From Candidatus Blautia intestinavium (lineage in GTDB: Bacteria > Bacillota > Clostridia > Lachnospirales > Lachnospiraceae): DNA of 45,296 bases. How positions within the stretch are numbered: the first letter of the stretch is position 1; the number at the start of each line of letters is the position of its first letter. The notes beneath the pieces were generated by a model that had not been told where the DNA came from, did not search any database, and saw nothing but the letters and a program-made list of their open reading frames with translations. Positions 43,538-45,296 of the stretch are shown here, piece after piece. The stretch lies in contig DXGV01000053.1 in NCBI GenBank assembly GCA_019113745.1, forward strand, positions 1-45,296. The letters run 5' to 3'. A program made the translations under genes and the position numbers.

Positions 43538-44722
43538 ATGAAGGAATTACAGTTAAAATACGGATGCAACCCAAATCAGAAACCGTCCAGGATCTATATG
43601 GCGGACGGAAGCGAGCTTCCTATCAAGGTCCTTTCCGGAAAACCGGGATACATTAATTTTCTGGATGCTTTTAACGGCTGGCAGCTTGTAAGAGATCTGA
43701 AAAAAGCCACTGGCCTGGCTGCGGCTACATCTTTTAAGCATGTGTCTCCGGCGGGAGCGTCTGTGGGACTGCCGCTGACGGAAACCCTGGCAAAGATTTA
43801 CTGGGTAGACGATATGGACTGGGAAGATTTTTCTCCTATAGCCTGCGCCTACGCAAGAGCAAGAGGGGCGGACCGTATGTCCTCCTTCGGAGATTTTATT
43901 TCCCTGTCCGACGTCTGCGACAGGGACACGGCTCTTCTCATTAAACGGGAAGTTTCCGACGGAGTGATCGCTCCGGGATATACGGAGGAAGCCCTGGAGA
44001 TTCTGAAACAGAAGAAAAAAGGAAACTATAATATCATTGAGATCGATCCGGATTTTGTTCCCGCTCCCCTGGAGCATAAAGAAGTGTTTGGCGTAACGTT
44101 CGAACAGGGAAGGCAGGAGCTGGTGATCGACGACGCTCTGATCTCCAATATTGTCACAGAAAATAAAGAACTCAGCGAGGACGCAAAAAGAGATATGAAG
44201 ATTTCTCTCATCGTTCTCAAATACACGCAGTCAAATTCCGTATGCTATGTAAAAGACGGACAGGCCATCGGCGTGGGAGCAGGCCAGCAGTCACGTGTTC
44301 ACTGTACAAGACTGGCAGGTCAGAAGGCGGACAACTGGTTCCTCCGTCAATGCCCGAAGGTTCTGGATCTTCCCTTCAAAAAAGAAATCAGCCGCGCGGA
44401 GAGAGACAATGCCATCGACGTATATATCGGCGAGGAATATATGGATGTTCTGGCAGACGGCGCCTGGGAGAATATTTTTACGGAAAAACCGGAAGTATTT
44501 ACCAGAGAAGAAAAACGGGAGTGGCTTGATAAGCTTACCGACGTTACCCTTGGTTCCGACGCGTTCTTCCCCTTCAGCGATAATATCGAAAGAGCTCATA
44601 AGAGCGGCGTAAAATATGTGGCTGAACCGGGCGGATCCGTCCGCGACGACGCAGTGATCGAAACCTGCAATAAATACGGAATGGTAATGGCATTTACCGG
44701 AATACGTCTCTTCCATCATTGA
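43538..44722 (+). CDS. purH: AICAR formyltransferase (PurH transformylase domain alone)
   Basis: 394 residues. It formylates AICAR (ZMP) to FAICAR using 10-formyl-tetrahydrofolate. Lys67-His68 in FKHVSPAGA are the catalytic pair of the PurH transformylase domain; ARARGADRMSSFGDF, the SNSVCYVKDGQAIGVGAGQQSR stretch and DAFFPFSDNIERA are further family motifs. Usual PurH has about 510 residues; the N-terminal cyclohydrolase domain is missing and supplied by purO upstream. GGGAGG precedes the start. ZMP is its substrate and the riboswitch ligand, so low flux here would induce the operon. Confidence 0.92.
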   Translation: MKELQLKYGCNPNQKPSRIYMADGSELPIKVLSGKPGYINFLDAFNGWQLVRDLKKATGLAAATSFKHVSPAGASVGLPLTETLAKIYWVDDMDWEDFSPIACAYARARGADRMSSFGDFISLSDVCDRDTALLIKREVSDGVIAPGYTEEALEILKQKKKGNYNIIEIDPDFVPAPLEHKEVFGVTFEQGRQELVIDDALISNIVTENKELSEDAKRDMKISLIVLKYTQSNSVCYVKDGQAIGVGAGQQSRVHCTRLAGQKADNWFLRQCPKVLDLPFKKEISRAERDNAIDVYIGEEYMDVLADGAWENIFTEKPEVFTREEKREWLDKLTDVTLGSDAFFPFSDNIERAHKSGVKYVAEPGGSVRDDAVIETCNKYGMVMAFTGIRLFHH

Positions 44723-44789
44723 TCCCCGGCTTTAGAAAGAGATAAGATAGAGAGATAAGATATCTCTCTGACGCAGGCGGGACACAGCG

Positions 44790-44900
44790 AAAGAAAAAAG
44801 CAGCCGTTCTCATGTGTGAAACACGTCTTCCCTGAACCGGAAAGATGCGCATACAGAGAGAATGGCTGTTTTTTTGCCTGCATGGAAAATGAATGCTGTG
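44790..44900 (-). ncRNA. Possible small RNA opposite the purine operon end
   Basis: On the minus strand a -10-like TATACT (44911-44906) is followed by about 105 nt that end in a strong hairpin and T-run (44811-44794). No ORF with a ribosome site lies in this stretch. The -35 is poor, so this remains a candidate. The promoter-like region resembles that of the XRE gene. Confidence 0.35.
44794..44875. terminator. Bidirectional hairpin after the purine operon
   Basis: AAAAAAGCAGCCGTTCTC (44794-44811) pairs with 44858-44875 with two weak pairs, and T/A runs on both ends. The 46-nt loop can form a further GTGT-GAA-ACAC hairpin. On the minus strand it ends a possible small RNA (see next entry). Confidence 0.75.
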
Positions 44901-44955
44901 GGAATAGTATAGACTTGAACATAAAATGGTGAACAATATATTTTTTGAAAAAATA

Positions 44956-44986
44956 AAGAAACCAGAACGAATCGTCCTGGTTTCTT
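44956..44986 (-). terminator. Terminator of the minus-strand tRNA-Gly
   Basis: AAGAAACCAG (44956-44965) pairs with CTGGTTTCTT (44977-44986); on the minus strand it lies 2 nt after the tRNA and is followed by TATTTTTT. Confidence 0.85.
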
Positions 44987-44988
44987 AG

Positions 44989-45061
44989 AGCGATAGACGG
45001 GGCTCGAACCCGCGGTCTCGACCTTGGCAAGGTCGCGCGTTACCAACTACGCCACTATCGC
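44989..45061 (-). tRNA. tRNA-Gly (GCC), second identical copy
   Basis: 73 nt, acceptor GCGATAG/CTATCGC, anticodon GCC in loop TTGCCAA. By eye identical to 11931-12003. Single-gene unit with its own promoter and terminator. Confidence 0.94.
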
Positions 45062-45101
45062 AAATCTGCTTCTGAAACTGTTTTCCTCAGTGACAAGACA
45101 T

Positions 45102-45130
45102 ACTATACCATAGAGAATTGCGCTTGTCAA
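45102..45130 (-). promoter_or_regulatory. Promoter of the minus-strand tRNA-Gly
   Basis: Minus strand TTGACA (45130-45125), 17-bp spacer, TATAGT (45107-45102), with an A/T tract upstream, like the other tRNA-Gly promoter. Confidence 0.85.
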
Positions 45131-45208
45131 ATGTTTTTTTGAAAATTTTTAAAAAAATTATGAACAACTTATTTTCCAAACTAAGTTCTATCCTTTTAAT
45201 CCTAAAAT

Positions 45209-45296
45209 GTAGAAGTTACTTTGACAAAACGACAGATGGAAGTTACTTTGACAAAAAACCTTTACCTCCCCATCCCACTCTAGTATGATCTTATCA
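45209..45296. mobile_element. Possible end of an IS21-type insertion sequence (runs off the window)
   Basis: An 18-bp direct repeat, GAAGTTACTTTGACAAAA, occurs at 45212-45229 and 45239-45256, 27 bp apart, just after TGTA. IS21-family ends begin with TG and carry repeated internal motifs like this. No transposase is visible because the window ends; the assignment rests on the repeat pattern only. Confidence 0.4.

Noticed and set aside
44694..44936. 80-codon minus-strand frame after the purine operon
   Set aside because: It runs through the terminator hairpin and has no ribosome site; non-coding structure explains the region better.
45212..45256. Two spaced direct repeats as a CRISPR
   Set aside because: Only two 18-bp repeats with a 9-nt gap and no cas genes; spacing is too short for spacers.

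Overview
The window looks like chromosomal DNA of a Gram-positive anaerobe of the Lachnospiraceae (Clostridia). The evidence is a PolC-type replicase, CodY, a class III (Fbp) fructose-bisphosphatase, a CIRCE-controlled groESL, strong AGGAGG ribosome sites, a two-gene SUF system, and family proteins typical of gut Clostridia (DUF3737, DUF6106, YARHG, DUF5067, cyclophilin-like lipoproteins). The genus cannot be fixed from the sequence alone. Most of the window is housekeeping DNA with compact operons and clear sigma-A promoters and terminators. The accessory or unusual material lies at both ends and in the intergenic regions.

Layout. 1-254 is a mosaic of short repeats. 255-4070 (minus) is a cluster of an SDR oxidoreductase, two cyclophilin-like lipoproteins, a small unknown protein, a DUF3737 beta-helix protein and a decayed LysE-type exporter, with a divergent LysR regulator (4226-5119). 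5123-8376 holds a short gene remnant, a MATE transporter, an HD-domain protein and an RluA-type pseudouridine synthase. tRNA-Ser and tRNA-Trp follow on the minus strand. 8912-11688 holds cysE and a minimal SufC-SufB pair. Two tRNA-Gly genes, deoD, a DUF378 protein, a DUF5067 membrane protein, an alpha/beta hydrolase, a tiny lipoprotein, malQ, a two-TM protein and VanZ follow. thyA-folA make the dTMP/folate pair. ilvE and ispG-polC-fbp diverge from overlapping promoters. A PurF-like protein without its glutaminase residues is coupled to a YARHG protein. An XRE regulator diverges from comM-dprA-topA, followed by codY, groES-groEL, a DUF6106 protein, guaB and a purine operon (separate IMP cyclohydrolase and AICAR transformylase) behind a ZTP riboswitch. 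The window ends with a second, identical tRNA-Gly(GCC) and what may be an IS21-type element end.

How parts fit. The last 4 kb is a purine block: guaB consumes the IMP made by the two enzymes behind the ZTP riboswitch, and a CodY-box-like site sits upstream of the riboswitch promoter, which would join ZMP/ZTP sensing to GTP sensing. CodY-like sites also occur in front of codY and, as a 14/15 match, upstream of groESL. comM and dprA both act on incoming single-stranded DNA in transformation and appear to share a promoter region with a divergent XRE regulator.

Leads most worth following: the LysR/SDR/cyclophilin-lipoprotein/DUF3737 cluster as an uncharacterised envelope or redox system; the PurF-like protein with a dead glutaminase; a family of intergenic hairpins with a conserved loop; a 166-nt palindromic element before groES; a nearly leaderless vanZ promoter; and a promoter-like motif shared by the XRE gene and a possible minus-strand small RNA at 44.8-44.9 kb. 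All motif matches and structures were read by eye, with no database search.
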